Shown: piece by piece, positions 8,115 to 14,984 of the stretch
Numbering within the stretch: position 1 is the first letter of the stretch
Layout: the number at the start of each line of letters is the position of its first letter
Origin: CAZEMR01 sp964513465
GTDB lineage: Bacteria > Bacteroidota > Ignavibacteria > Kapaibacteriales > UBA2268
Reading direction: 5' to 3'
Length of the DNA stretch: 15,686 nt
NCBI GenBank assembly: GCA_964513465.1
Contig: CAZEMR010000069.1
Location: 1 to 15,686 of the forward strand
The notes under the pieces: generated by a model
The model's database searches: none
What the model was told of the DNA's origin: nothing
The model's input: only the letters and a program-made list of their open reading frames with translations
Program-made: the position numbers and the translations under genes

Positions 8115-8958
8115 TTATCTTGTGATGATCACATGCCGGCTAATTGTCTGGCCGCCGGCGCGGATCAGAATGAAGTACGATCCCGGCGCAAGGTCTGAGC
8201 CGTCAACATCCATCGTGTGGGTGCCGGCAGTCAGCGCGCCGCTGAATATCTCCTGCACCAGATCGCCGTTGCCGCGATAAAGCTCGACTGTTACCTGGCT
8301 GTCCTCGTCGATTTCGAAGCTGAAGCTGGTCGAGCCGATGATCGGATTCTGGCCGCCGTTGCGCATATGCAGCATCCTGCGAATCTCTTTAATCTGCTGA
8401 CGATAATCGCGCATTGCCTGGCGGTTGCAGTGGTCGCATTCGCCATCGCCGTCCTCGTCGATGAAGTTATCGCAGACGCCGTCGCCGTNNNNNNNNNNNN
8501 NNNNNNNNNNNNNNNNNNNNNNNNNNNNNNNNNNNNNNNNNNNNNNNNNNNNNNNNNNNNNNNNNNNNNNNNNNNNNNNNNNNNNNNNCGCCATCGCCGT
8601 CCTCGTCGATGAAGTTATCGCAGACGCCGTCGCCGTCTTCGTCAGTGAAGCCCATGCCGTTGTGTCCATTGCCCATGCCCCATCTGTGGCCGTTACCAAT
8701 TTCCCAGCCACGGCCTTTGCGGTGTCCCTCGCCATTGGCGCAACGATCGCATTCGCCATCGCCGTCCTCGTCGATGAAGTTATCGCAGACGCCGTCGCCG
8801 TCTTCGTCTACGAAGTTGTGATGCTGTTCGGTGTTTCCTTTACGGTCGCCATTATTCCCGCGGTGGCGATTATTATCGCCGCCCTGTGCAGCGAGATCAG
8901 CCGATGCGTAGAAGCCAAGCATCAGCGCCACGATTGTCAAATAGAATAAGCGTTTCAT
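8115..8958 (-). CDS. Exported DxDGDG calcium-binding repeat protein with T9SS-type tail, interrupted by an assembly gap
   Basis: The start at 8958 gives a signal peptide (MKRLFYLTIVALML to about LAAQ), then a Gly/His/Asn-rich linker, then repeats of the form DEDGDGVCDNFIDEDGDG, two of them followed by ECDRC or ECDHC. The DxDGDG loops are like EF-hand or thrombospondin type 3 calcium sites; the cysteines could form disulfides or bind metal. After the gap (8489-8588) the frame resumes with a repeat, a charged helix (RDYRQQIKEIRRMLHMR) and about 75 residues resembling a T9SS sorting domain (GSTSFSFEID to RHVIITR). The two halves are in different frames across 100 N, but 370 and 374 coding bases flank the gap, so a true gap of any multiple of three joins them. 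I treat it as one gene, not a frameshift. GGG 8 bases upstream of the ATG may be the ribosome site. The role is unknown, perhaps a calcium-stabilised surface protein. Confidence 0.82.
8441..8801 (-). repeat. Three perfect copies of a 48-bp coding repeat
   Basis: The same 48 bases occur at 8441-8488, 8589-8636 and 8754-8801. Each encodes 16 residues (DGDGVCDNFIDEDGDG), and conservation is at the nucleotide level, which points to recent duplication or gene conversion. The copies at 8589 and 8754 are 165 bp apart, with different linker sequence between them. The copies at 8441 and 8589 abut the two edges of the assembly gap exactly. Confidence 0.95.
8489..8588. other. Assembly gap (100 N)
   Basis: Exactly 100 N is a common placeholder for a scaffold gap of unknown size. 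It lies between two identical 48-bp repeat copies inside the DxDGDG-repeat gene, so the true copy number and linker sequence there are unknown. Confidence 0.97.
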
Positions 8959-9272
8959 AATTTTACCCTGTTTGTTTATTCAAAAAATATTGCATTCTGT
9001 TTTGATTAATTACAATGCCTGTGCCAGAAATTCAAAATCGCCGATTACGGCCAAATTCCGCCGTATTCTGAATATGAATTATTTATTTTCTCGTCAAAAG
9101 TGTCGAACCCGGGAAAAAATTGTCGCAATAGTCGAACCCTGAACTCTTCATTTTTCGTCAACATATTAAAATATTTTCATAATCATAAATATTTTATTAA
9201 ATCCCTTCAATTTGCCGCCTAAAGTATTATTTTTGTAATAATTTGTATGAATAATCCCGCTGAATTAAGCCG
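8959..9272. promoter_or_regulatory. AT-rich divergent intergenic region between the DxDGDG-repeat gene and the glycosyltransferase gene
   Basis: This 314-bp stretch should carry two outward promoters. TATTTTTG at 9228-9235 fits TAnnTTTG for the plus-strand gene, but the nearest TTTG (9211-9214) is too close for a standard -33 box. A small hairpin is possible (TACGGC at 9046-9051 with GCCGTA at 9060-9065). GTCGAACCC occurs twice, at 9102-9110 and 9131-9139, and TCGTCAA flanks this pair at 9091-9097 and 9156-9162. I see no gene. Confidence 0.35.
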
Positions 9273-10964
9273 ATGAATCCGAATAATAAATGGACACAAT
9301 ATCTGCTGGTCGCGCTGATAGGCGCCATATTTTTTCTGCCGTATCTCGGTGCGGTACACCTCTTCGACTGGGACGAGATCAACTTCGCCGAGGCAGCCCG
9401 CGAGATGATCGTCACCGGCGACTACCTGACCGTGCGCATCAACTACGAGCCGTTCCACGAGAAGCCTCCGCTGTTTATCTGGATGCAGGCCGCCTCGATG
9501 CATGCCTTTGGCATCAACGAGTTCGCCGCACGGCTGCCTAATGCGATTATCGGAATTATGTCGCTGCTGGCGGTCTTCACCATAGGGCGCCGGTTATTCG
9601 ACTACAAATTCGGATTCCTGTGGGTACTGGCATGGCTTGGCTCATTTCTGCCGCATTTCTATTTCAAATCGGGTATAATCGACCCGACGTTCAATCTCTT
9701 CATTTTCGGCGGTATTTATTACCTATATAAATATTACGACGCCCGGCTGAACCACCCCGCGGCGGATAAACGCATCTACCGCAGCCTGATATGGGGCGGA
9801 GTGATGTGCTCGCTGGCGATACTAACCAAAGGGCCGGTGGGGTATCTGCTTACCTTCATCGCGTGGATGATATTCTGGTTTATGAATCGCAAGCGCGTCA
9901 AATTCCCCTTCATGGAGCTGGCGATATTCACCGCCATCGCCGTGCTGCTGCCGCTCGTGTGGTATGGCGTCAATATGGCGCGGCTGGGTTCCGATCTGGT
10001 AACCCTGTTTATCGATTACCACATGCGGCTGCTGACCACCGGCGACGCCGGCCACAGCGGCCCGATATATTATCATTTCGTGGTGCTGCTCTTCGGGTGT
10101 TTCCCGGCCTCTGTGATCGCACTTCGAGGATTCCGGCTCCAGCCCGAGGATATATATTCCCAGCGGGATTTCAAGCGCTGGATGGTAATTCTGCTCTCGG
10201 TCGTCCTGATTATTTTCTCTGTGGTCGAAACCAAGATTGTGCATTATTCCTCGCTGGCATATTTCCCGATCACCTTCCTGGCTGCCTATGCGATGTATGG
10301 GCTGGCTTTCCGGTCGGTGCGATGGAAGGCGTCGACAGCATGGCTGCTGGGGATAATCGGCTTTTTGATGGGCGCGGCCCTGGCGCTGCTGCCGCTGGTG
10401 CTGATGAATGTCGAAATGATATTGCCAAAGGTTACTGATAAATTTACCAACGCGCTGCTCCGCACCGATGCCGGATGGCTGGGCTTCGAATATATGATCG
10501 GCATTGTATATATTATCGCTCTGGCAATCGCGCTGCTCCTGTTTTATAAACGGATGCCTTTGCGCGGATTTTTCGTTATGTTCGGCGCCTCGGCGATTGT
10601 GCTGTTCACCTTCCTGCCGCTGATCGCCCCGCGGATAGAGGCATATACCCAGCGCGCCAATATCGAATTCTACCGGAACTTGCAGGGCTGCGACTGCTAC
10701 GTGATGGCGCTCGACCACAAGAGCTATGCACAGTATTTCTATACACGCCGGCCGCCCGAGCTGAGCGAAAACAATCTGCCCATCCCAAAGGACGAATTCA
10801 AAGACTGGCTGCTCGAGGGAGATATCGACCGCCCGGCTTATTTTATCGTTCGCAATAAAGGATATGAGAAATATCTGGAATTTCCCGGGGTGGAGGAGAT
10901 GTATTCCAAAAACGGCTTCGTATTTCTGATGCGGCCCGCAGTGGAAAATAATCCCGCGGAATAA
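9273..10964 (+). CDS. ArnT/PMT-like membrane glycosyltransferase (GT-C fold)
   Basis: The 563-residue polytopic membrane protein is close in length to E. coli ArnT (550). After a first membrane segment (about residues 9-28) comes a loop with DWDEINFAEAAREM at 32-45, matching the acidic D-E motif of the GT83/GT39 (PMT_2) families, then EKPPLFIWMQ at 63-72. Ten or more hydrophobic segments follow up to about residue 455, then a soluble C-terminal domain of about 100 residues. Family members move a sugar from a polyprenyl-phosphate carrier to lipid A, another glycolipid or a protein on the outer face of the inner membrane. Donor and acceptor cannot be read from the sequence, and no lipid A or polysaccharide genes flank it. 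No clear Shine-Dalgarno precedes the ATG; no other in-frame start is close. Confidence 0.87.
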   Translation: MNPNNKWTQYLLVALIGAIFFLPYLGAVHLFDWDEINFAEAAREMIVTGDYLTVRINYEPFHEKPPLFIWMQAASMHAFGINEFAARLPNAIIGIMSLLAVFTIGRRLFDYKFGFLWVLAWLGSFLPHFYFKSGIIDPTFNLFIFGGIYYLYKYYDARLNHPAADKRIYRSLIWGGVMCSLAILTKGPVGYLLTFIAWMIFWFMNRKRVKFPFMELAIFTAIAVLLPLVWYGVNMARLGSDLVTLFIDYHMRLLTTGDAGHSGPIYYHFVVLLFGCFPASVIALRGFRLQPEDIYSQRDFKRWMVILLSVVLIIFSVVETKIVHYSSLAYFPITFLAAYAMYGLAFRSVRWKASTAWLLGIIGFLMGAALALLPLVLMNVEMILPKVTDKFTNALLRTDAGWLGFEYMIGIVYIIALAIALLLFYKRMPLRGFFVMFGASAIVLFTFLPLIAPRIEAYTQRANIEFYRNLQGCDCYVMALDHKSYAQYFYTRRPPELSENNLPIPKDEFKDWLLEGDIDRPAYFIVRNKGYEKYLEFPGVEEMYSKNGFVFLMRPAVENNPAE

Positions 10965-11048
10965 ACTTCTTTGTAACCTAATAATGTTTTTTATGTTAAT
11001 ATCATAATTCCGAAATCAAAAAATTGTAGAATAAACTAAGTGAATCCG

Positions 11049-11540
11049 ATGAAAAGATTTTTGCCCATTATTTTCGCTTTTTCAATACTCGCTCTGATGG
11101 CATTCCAGGAGCAGCGAACTGATGAAAAATCGCCGGCTCCTCCGGTAAGATATACCGACACCGTCCCTGATGACCTGAAAATCGTCTTCGGTATGGGCGG
11201 CCCCTACGGCAACTGGGAGGGCTATACCCTGTTTTCCGATGGCACATTTCTGCACTGGAAGGGCAAGGGCATCGAGGTCAACAAGGATATGGGGCCCGAA
11301 ACCGACTCTGCCGGAGTGAAACATATCTGGAATATTCTGCATAACCACGATTATTTTTCGATGGACAGCATTCCTCATAACCAATATGGAATGATGAATA
11401 TAATCAATATTCACGCCACCGGATACGACAAAAAATTCATGTGGAATCCTGCTATTCGGGATAGCAATGTTGCCAAAATGGAATTTCTTTTCGGCGAACT
11501 TCATACCGTACTCAAAAAAGCGACATATGAAGAGGAATAA
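11049..11540 (+). CDS. Small exported protein of unknown function
   Basis: I do not recognise this 163-residue protein. It begins with a signal peptide or membrane anchor (MKRFLPIIFAFSILALMAF) without a lipobox cysteine. The rest is soluble and looks like one alpha/beta domain, with IVFGMGGPYGNWEGYTLFSDGTFLHWKG near the start and INIHATGYDKKFMW later. The 'xxFSDGTFxxW' strand pair recalls small exported domains found widely in Bacteroidetes (for example DUF6438-like), but that is only a weak resemblance. A GTG three codons upstream (11040) is an alternative start; the ATG sits directly at the basic signal-peptide n-region. It follows the glycosyltransferase by 84 bp with no strong terminator between, so co-transcription is possible. 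A strong terminator follows. Confidence 0.75.
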   Translation: MKRFLPIIFAFSILALMAFQEQRTDEKSPAPPVRYTDTVPDDLKIVFGMGGPYGNWEGYTLFSDGTFLHWKGKGIEVNKDMGPETDSAGVKHIWNILHNHDYFSMDSIPHNQYGMMNIINIHATGYDKKFMWNPAIRDSNVAKMEFLFGELHTVLKKATYEEE

Positions 11541-11562
11541 TTCCACTTTTCGACAAATATTT

Positions 11563-11603
11563 AAAACTTCTTCTCGCAAATCGGGGAGAAGTTTTTTATT
11601 TTT
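11563..11603 (+). terminator. Rho-independent terminator or leader hairpin before anmK
   Basis: AAAACTTCTTCTC (11563-11575) pairs with GGGGAGAAGTTTT (11583-11595) over 13 bp including two G-U pairs, with a 7-nt loop, followed by T-rich sequence to 11603. It lies 22 bases past the stop codon of the small exported protein. It ends only 8 bases before the anmK ATG, so it may also sit in the anmK leader. Confidence 0.88.
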
Positions 11604-11611
11604 ATATAATT

Positions 11612-12748
11612 ATGTTCGGTGAAATATATACTAAATGGCGCTCACGCCCGCGGATAGTCGCCGGAGTCATGACCGGCACCTCCGTCGATGCGCTCGATGT
11701 CGCTATTGCCCGCTTCGAAGCTAAAAAGCGCCCGAAGATGGACATCCTCGCCCTGAAGGAATACCCAATCCCTTCGAACACCCGCGACAGGATATTCCAC
11801 ATAATCGATGGCCGGGGCAATGCGCGCGACATTTCGCATGTCTCGTTTGCACTGGCTGATATATTCGCCCGGGCAATCGCACAGGCGGCCGATTGCGCCG
11901 GAATCGTCATCCGCCAGATAGATGCCGCGGGCATACACGGCCAGACCATATGGCACGAACCCTCGGGCGCGCCACCCAACTCGCTTCAGATATTCTCAGG
12001 CCCCGCGCTCGCAGCAAAGCTCCGCATCCCGATTGTTTACGACTTCCGCGCCGCCGACATCGCGCTCGGCGGCCAGGGCGCGCCGCTATCGCCAGCGTTC
12101 GACCGGGATTTTCTTTTAAGGCCGGAGCGCACCACGATTGTGATCAATATCGGCGGAATTGCGAATATCACAATATTGCCCGCCGGGGGAGAGGTCGCCG
12201 CTTTCGATACCGGCCCGGGCAACTGCCTGATCGACGCTCTGGCAATGGATCATTTCAAAAAAAAATATGACCAAAATGGCGAAATTGCGGGCAGCGGAAA
12301 TATTATTCCCGAATTATTTCAAATTCTTAAAAATGATGAATATTTAAATATAACACCGCCCAAATCCACCGGCCGCGAACGTTACAACCGCAATTTCATC
12401 AGCTCCGCAATCGCAGAAGCAAATATCACCGATCCTCAGCCGGCCGACCTTATCCGCACATTCACCGAATTCACCGCATGGAGCATTGCCGAAGCCATCC
12501 GCCTCTATTCGCCGGATCGCATCTACGCAGCCGGCGGCGGCCTGCGCAATGGCTTCATGACTGAACTGCTCGAAGGAAATTTATCGATCCCCGTGCGCTC
12601 CACCGCCGAGGCAGGCCTACCCCCGGATTCGCGGGAAGCCCTCTGCTTTGCATGGCTGGCATGGCTGCGCATGGCCGGTCGCCCTGGGAATATCCCATCG
12701 GTCACCGGGGCCTCGCGCGAGGCATTGCTGGGCGCAATCGCCGTCTGA
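11612..12748 (+). CDS. anmK: Anhydro-N-acetylmuramic acid kinase
   Basis: The cytoplasmic enzyme phosphorylates and hydrates 1,6-anhydro-MurNAc to MurNAc-6-phosphate, using ATP, during peptidoglycan recycling. The 378-residue length matches the family (E. coli AnmK has 369). Signatures occur in order: GVMTGTSVDALD 18-29 (ATP phosphate loop), IHGQT 108-112, DFRAADIALGGQGAPL 144-159, NIGGIAN 179-185, FDTGPGN 198-204 with the expected catalytic D199, KSTGRE 251-256 and AGGGLRN 307-313. Homology begins at about residue 14, so the first dozen residues are less certain, but no other start before the phosphate loop is apparent. There is no Shine-Dalgarno; the T-tract of the preceding hairpin ends 8 bases upstream. 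No murQ or other recycling gene is in the window. A 61-bp gap separates it from miaB. Confidence 0.96.
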   Translation: MFGEIYTKWRSRPRIVAGVMTGTSVDALDVAIARFEAKKRPKMDILALKEYPIPSNTRDRIFHIIDGRGNARDISHVSFALADIFARAIAQAADCAGIVIRQIDAAGIHGQTIWHEPSGAPPNSLQIFSGPALAAKLRIPIVYDFRAADIALGGQGAPLSPAFDRDFLLRPERTTIVINIGGIANITILPAGGEVAAFDTGPGNCLIDALAMDHFKKKYDQNGEIAGSGNIIPELFQILKNDEYLNITPPKSTGRERYNRNFISSAIAEANITDPQPADLIRTFTEFTAWSIAEAIRLYSPDRIYAAGGGLRNGFMTELLEGNLSIPVRSTAEAGLPPDSREALCFAWLAWLRMAGRPGNIPSVTGASREALLGAIAV

Positions 12749-12809
12749 TGCTCGCACTTTCCCCTGGCTTTATTCGTTTCTATTCTTTTATTTATACGAA
12801 TTTAGAACT

Positions 12810-14120
12810 ATGCCCAATATATATATAGAAACCTACGGCTGCCAGATGAATCTGAACGACAGCGAGATCGTCTCGGCCATCCTCACCGACGAGGGCCACG
12901 AGATCACCGCCGATATCGACGCAGCCGACGTGATTTTTCTGAACACCTGCAGCGTCCGCGAGAACGCCGAAGACCGAATACTGAAGCGCCTCGAAAACCT
13001 TAACCACTACCGCAAGCGCAACCGCCGGCTTGTGGTCGGGGTGCTTGGCTGCATGGCCGAACGCCTCCGCCAGCGCCTGATCGGTATGCGCGACATCGTC
13101 AGCATCGTCGTCGGCCCCGACGAATACCGCCGACTGCCCGAGCTGATCGAATCCGCCGCCGCTGGCGAACCCGGCATTGCGGTAAAGCTCAGCCGGACGG
13201 AGACTTACGAGGACATCCTGCCGCTGCGCACCGACGGCGTCAGCGCATGGCTCTCGATTATGCGCGGATGCAACAATTTCTGCTCCTACTGCGTGGTGCC
13301 ATATACCCGCGGGCGGGAGCGTTCCCGGCCGGCCGAATCGCTGCTCGACGAAGTGCGCCTTCTGGCCGAAAAAGATTATCGCGAATTCACCCTGCTGGGT
13401 CAGAACGTGAACAGCTATAATTGTCCCGCATCGAGCATGGACTTTGCCGATCTGCTCGACCGCGCCGCAGGCATTGCGCCATCGACCCGCTTCCGGTATA
13501 CCACATCGCATCCGCGGGATATGAGCGACCGCCTGATCGAAACCATGGCCGCCCGTGACAATATCTGCAATCATATCCACCTGCCCGTGCAGTCCGGCTC
13601 CGACCATATGCTCGACGCCATGAACCGCGGCTATTCCGCAGGGCACTACCTCGGCCGGATCGACAAAATCCGCGAATTTATGCCAAAAGCGGCGATTTCG
13701 ACGGACATTATTGCAGGCTATCCGGGCGAGACCGAAGCCGACCACCAGGCAACCCTCGACCTTATCCGCAGCGTCCGATACGACGGCGCGTTTATGTTCA
13801 AATACTCCCCTCGCGAGGGCACCCGCGCTTATAAACTCGAGGACGACGTCCCCGACGAGGTCAAGCTGCGCCGCCTGAACGAGATAATCGATATTCAGAA
13901 CAAAATTGCCGCCGAAATAAACAAAAGCGAAAAGGGCCGCCGCCACGAAATACTCGTCGAAGGCCCCAGCAAGCGCAATCCCGACGAATGGTCCGGCCGC
14001 ACCATGACCAACAAGGTCGTGATATTCCCCAATCCCGCGCGGGAATACAGCCGGGGCGACCTCGTCCGAGTGGAGATAGCTCGTTCGACCTCGGCCACCT
14101 TATTCGGAAAAATCATCTGA
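12810..14120 (+). CDS. miaB: tRNA-2-methylthio-N6-dimethylallyladenosine synthase (MiaB)
   Basis: This radical SAM methylthiotransferase adds the 2-methylthio group to i6A37 next to the anticodon of tRNAs reading UNN codons. The 436-residue protein has the family layout. An N-terminal UPF0004 domain carries cluster cysteines C11 (ETYGCQMN), C47 (LNTCSVRENAEDR) and C81 (GCMAERL). The radical SAM domain has C154, C158 and C161 (GCNNFCSYC) followed by VVPYTRGRERSR. A C-terminal TRAM domain runs from about residue 370 to the end. The ENAEDR and VVPYTRG motifs favour MiaB over RimO or MtaB. The frame stays open upstream to an ATG at 12648, but that part overlaps anmK and has no homology; MPNIYIETYGC at 12810 is the family N-terminus. 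There is no Shine-Dalgarno, as at neighbouring genes. Confidence 0.96.
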   Translation: MPNIYIETYGCQMNLNDSEIVSAILTDEGHEITADIDAADVIFLNTCSVRENAEDRILKRLENLNHYRKRNRRLVVGVLGCMAERLRQRLIGMRDIVSIVVGPDEYRRLPELIESAAAGEPGIAVKLSRTETYEDILPLRTDGVSAWLSIMRGCNNFCSYCVVPYTRGRERSRPAESLLDEVRLLAEKDYREFTLLGQNVNSYNCPASSMDFADLLDRAAGIAPSTRFRYTTSHPRDMSDRLIETMAARDNICNHIHLPVQSGSDHMLDAMNRGYSAGHYLGRIDKIREFMPKAAISTDIIAGYPGETEADHQATLDLIRSVRYDGAFMFKYSPREGTRAYKLEDDVPDEVKLRRLNEIIDIQNKIAAEINKSEKGRRHEILVEGPSKRNPDEWSGRTMTNKVVIFPNPAREYSRGDLVRVEIARSTSATLFGKII

Positions 14121-14130
14121 ATTGCGGAAA

Positions 14131-14174
14131 TTTCCTGATTATTTCGTATTATTTTCCTGATTATTTCGTATTAT
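14131..14174. repeat. Perfect 22-bp tandem duplication
   Basis: The 22 bases starting TTTCCTGATTATTTCG occur twice back to back (14131-14152 and 14153-14174) with no mismatch. They lie 10 bases past the miaB stop codon and before the thiamine pyrophosphokinase gene. The unit is not a multiple of three and lies outside both reading frames, so it changes spacing or leader sequence only. Replication slippage is the simplest origin. Confidence 0.95.
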
Positions 14175-14203
14175 ATAAATAAATTATTCCGGGGAATTCA
14201 GAA

Positions 14204-14881
14204 ATAAGCAAGCGAAACGAAATAAGCCACAAAGCCAAACGATTCGACGCCCTGATCTGCCTGAACAGCGATCTGCCGAACGACGATTTCTTTGCGCAGA
14301 TGCGCGATCTGCCCGTGTTCGCAGCCGACGGCGCCGGCATCCGCCTGATGAAGCGCGGCATTACGGCCGATTATATCGTCGGCGACCTCGACTCATTCTA
14401 CGAAAGCGATCTGCACCGCCATTACCCCGGCGAGCGCGTGGTTCACGACCCCGATCAGGAAACCAACGATTTCGAGAAAATCCTAAAATTCGTCGCAGAG
14501 CGCGACTACGAATCGCCGCTGATCATCGGCTTCAACGGCGGAATAATCGAGCACACGCTGAACAACTGGAGCGTGCTCATCCGCTACGCCCGGCGCATGA
14601 GGCTGGCGATATTCGACCGCGGCCGCATCGGACTCCCGCTCTTCGATTCATTTATATTTAATTGCCAAAAGGGCGAGATACTTTCGCTGATCCCACAGCC
14701 GGAATGCCGCATCACCACGCGCAATCTGCACTGGGAGCTACGCGGCGAATGGCTCGCGCTCGGCCGGCGCGAGGGGATGCACAACATCGCCGAAACCACC
14801 CGCATCGAGGTCGATATCCACGAGGGAGGGCTGCTTCTGTTCTACGACGCCCGGCTGCCCTTCGCCCCGGAATTCCGGTAG
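14204..14881 (+). CDS. thiN: Thiamine pyrophosphokinase (start codon uncertain)
   Basis: The enzyme transfers pyrophosphate from ATP to thiamine to make thiamine diphosphate. From the first in-frame ATG (14300) the protein shows AADGAGIRL 8-16, VGDLDS 27-32 and DPDQETNDF 50-58, matching the conserved acidic and Gln residues that bind Mg-ATP, then NGGIIEH 79-85 where the family normally has GGRxDH. The first beta strand of the family is encoded upstream of that ATG (FDALICLNSDLP, 14243-14278). The frame is open back to a TAA at 14180-14182 but has no ATG, GTG or TTG there. I put the start at an ATA (14204), nine bases after GGGG; ATT at 14183 or CTG at 14252 are other options, as is a sequencing error. 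It may be co-transcribed with miaB. The altered GGRxDH-like site leaves some doubt about activity. Confidence 0.82.
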   Translation: MSKRNEISHKAKRFDALICLNSDLPNDDFFAQMRDLPVFAADGAGIRLMKRGITADYIVGDLDSFYESDLHRHYPGERVVHDPDQETNDFEKILKFVAERDYESPLIIGFNGGIIEHTLNNWSVLIRYARRMRLAIFDRGRIGLPLFDSFIFNCQKGEILSLIPQPECRITTRNLHWELRGEWLALGRREGMHNIAETTRIEVDIHEGGLLLFYDARLPFAPEFR

Positions 14882-14951
14882 GGGAGGTGAAGACATATAT
14901 ATAAGTCCATAACATCGAGGATGAGATATTGAGCCGATTTGCTTAATTAAA

Positions 14952-14981
14952 TTGTTTATTTTTACGGATTTGTTATATTTG
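14952..14981 (+). promoter_or_regulatory. Possible Bacteroidetes-type promoter of mntA-hepT
   Basis: TTG at 14952-14954 and TATATTTG at 14974-14981 match the Bacteroidetes primary-sigma consensus (TTG near -33, TAnnTTTG near -7) with a 19-nt spacer. The -7 box ends three bases before the mntA ATG, so the transcript would start at or very near the start codon. Support is by consensus only, and TATATTTG is easily found by chance in AT-rich DNA. Confidence 0.3.
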
Positions 14982-14984
14982 ACT

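Noticed and set aside
8115..8759. A frameshift or pseudogene in the DxDGDG-repeat gene
   Set aside because: The frame difference across the gap is fully explained by the arbitrary 100-N placeholder; both sides are open and rejoin if the true gap is a multiple of three.
8441..8801. CRISPR-like array from three identical 48-bp repeats
   Set aside because: The repeats are in frame, encode calcium-loop sequence and have irregular, coding spacers.
8425..8949. Plus-strand open frame with Ala/Val-rich repeats across the N gap
   Set aside because: It is the complement of the DxDGDG-repeat gene; the minus-strand reading has a signal peptide, calcium loops and a sorting domain.
9102..9139. tRNA T-arm-like words (reverse complement GGGTTCGAC) suggesting a tRNA
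   Set aside because: No acceptor stem, anticodon arm or CCA fits around either copy.
9822..10718. Antisense open frame (298 codons) inside the glycosyltransferase gene
   Set aside because: Its translation is rich in His, Gln and Arg, typical of the reverse strand of a membrane-protein gene, with no domain.
12648..12809. N-terminal extension of miaB from the ATG at 12648
   Set aside because: It overlaps anmK by about 100 bases, its translation has no family similarity, and the MiaB N-terminus begins at 12810.
12792..13946. Long antisense open frame (384 codons) on the minus strand across miaB
   Set aside because: miaB on the plus strand has every family motif. The antisense frame has no recognisable domain and arises from the GC-biased codon use of miaB.
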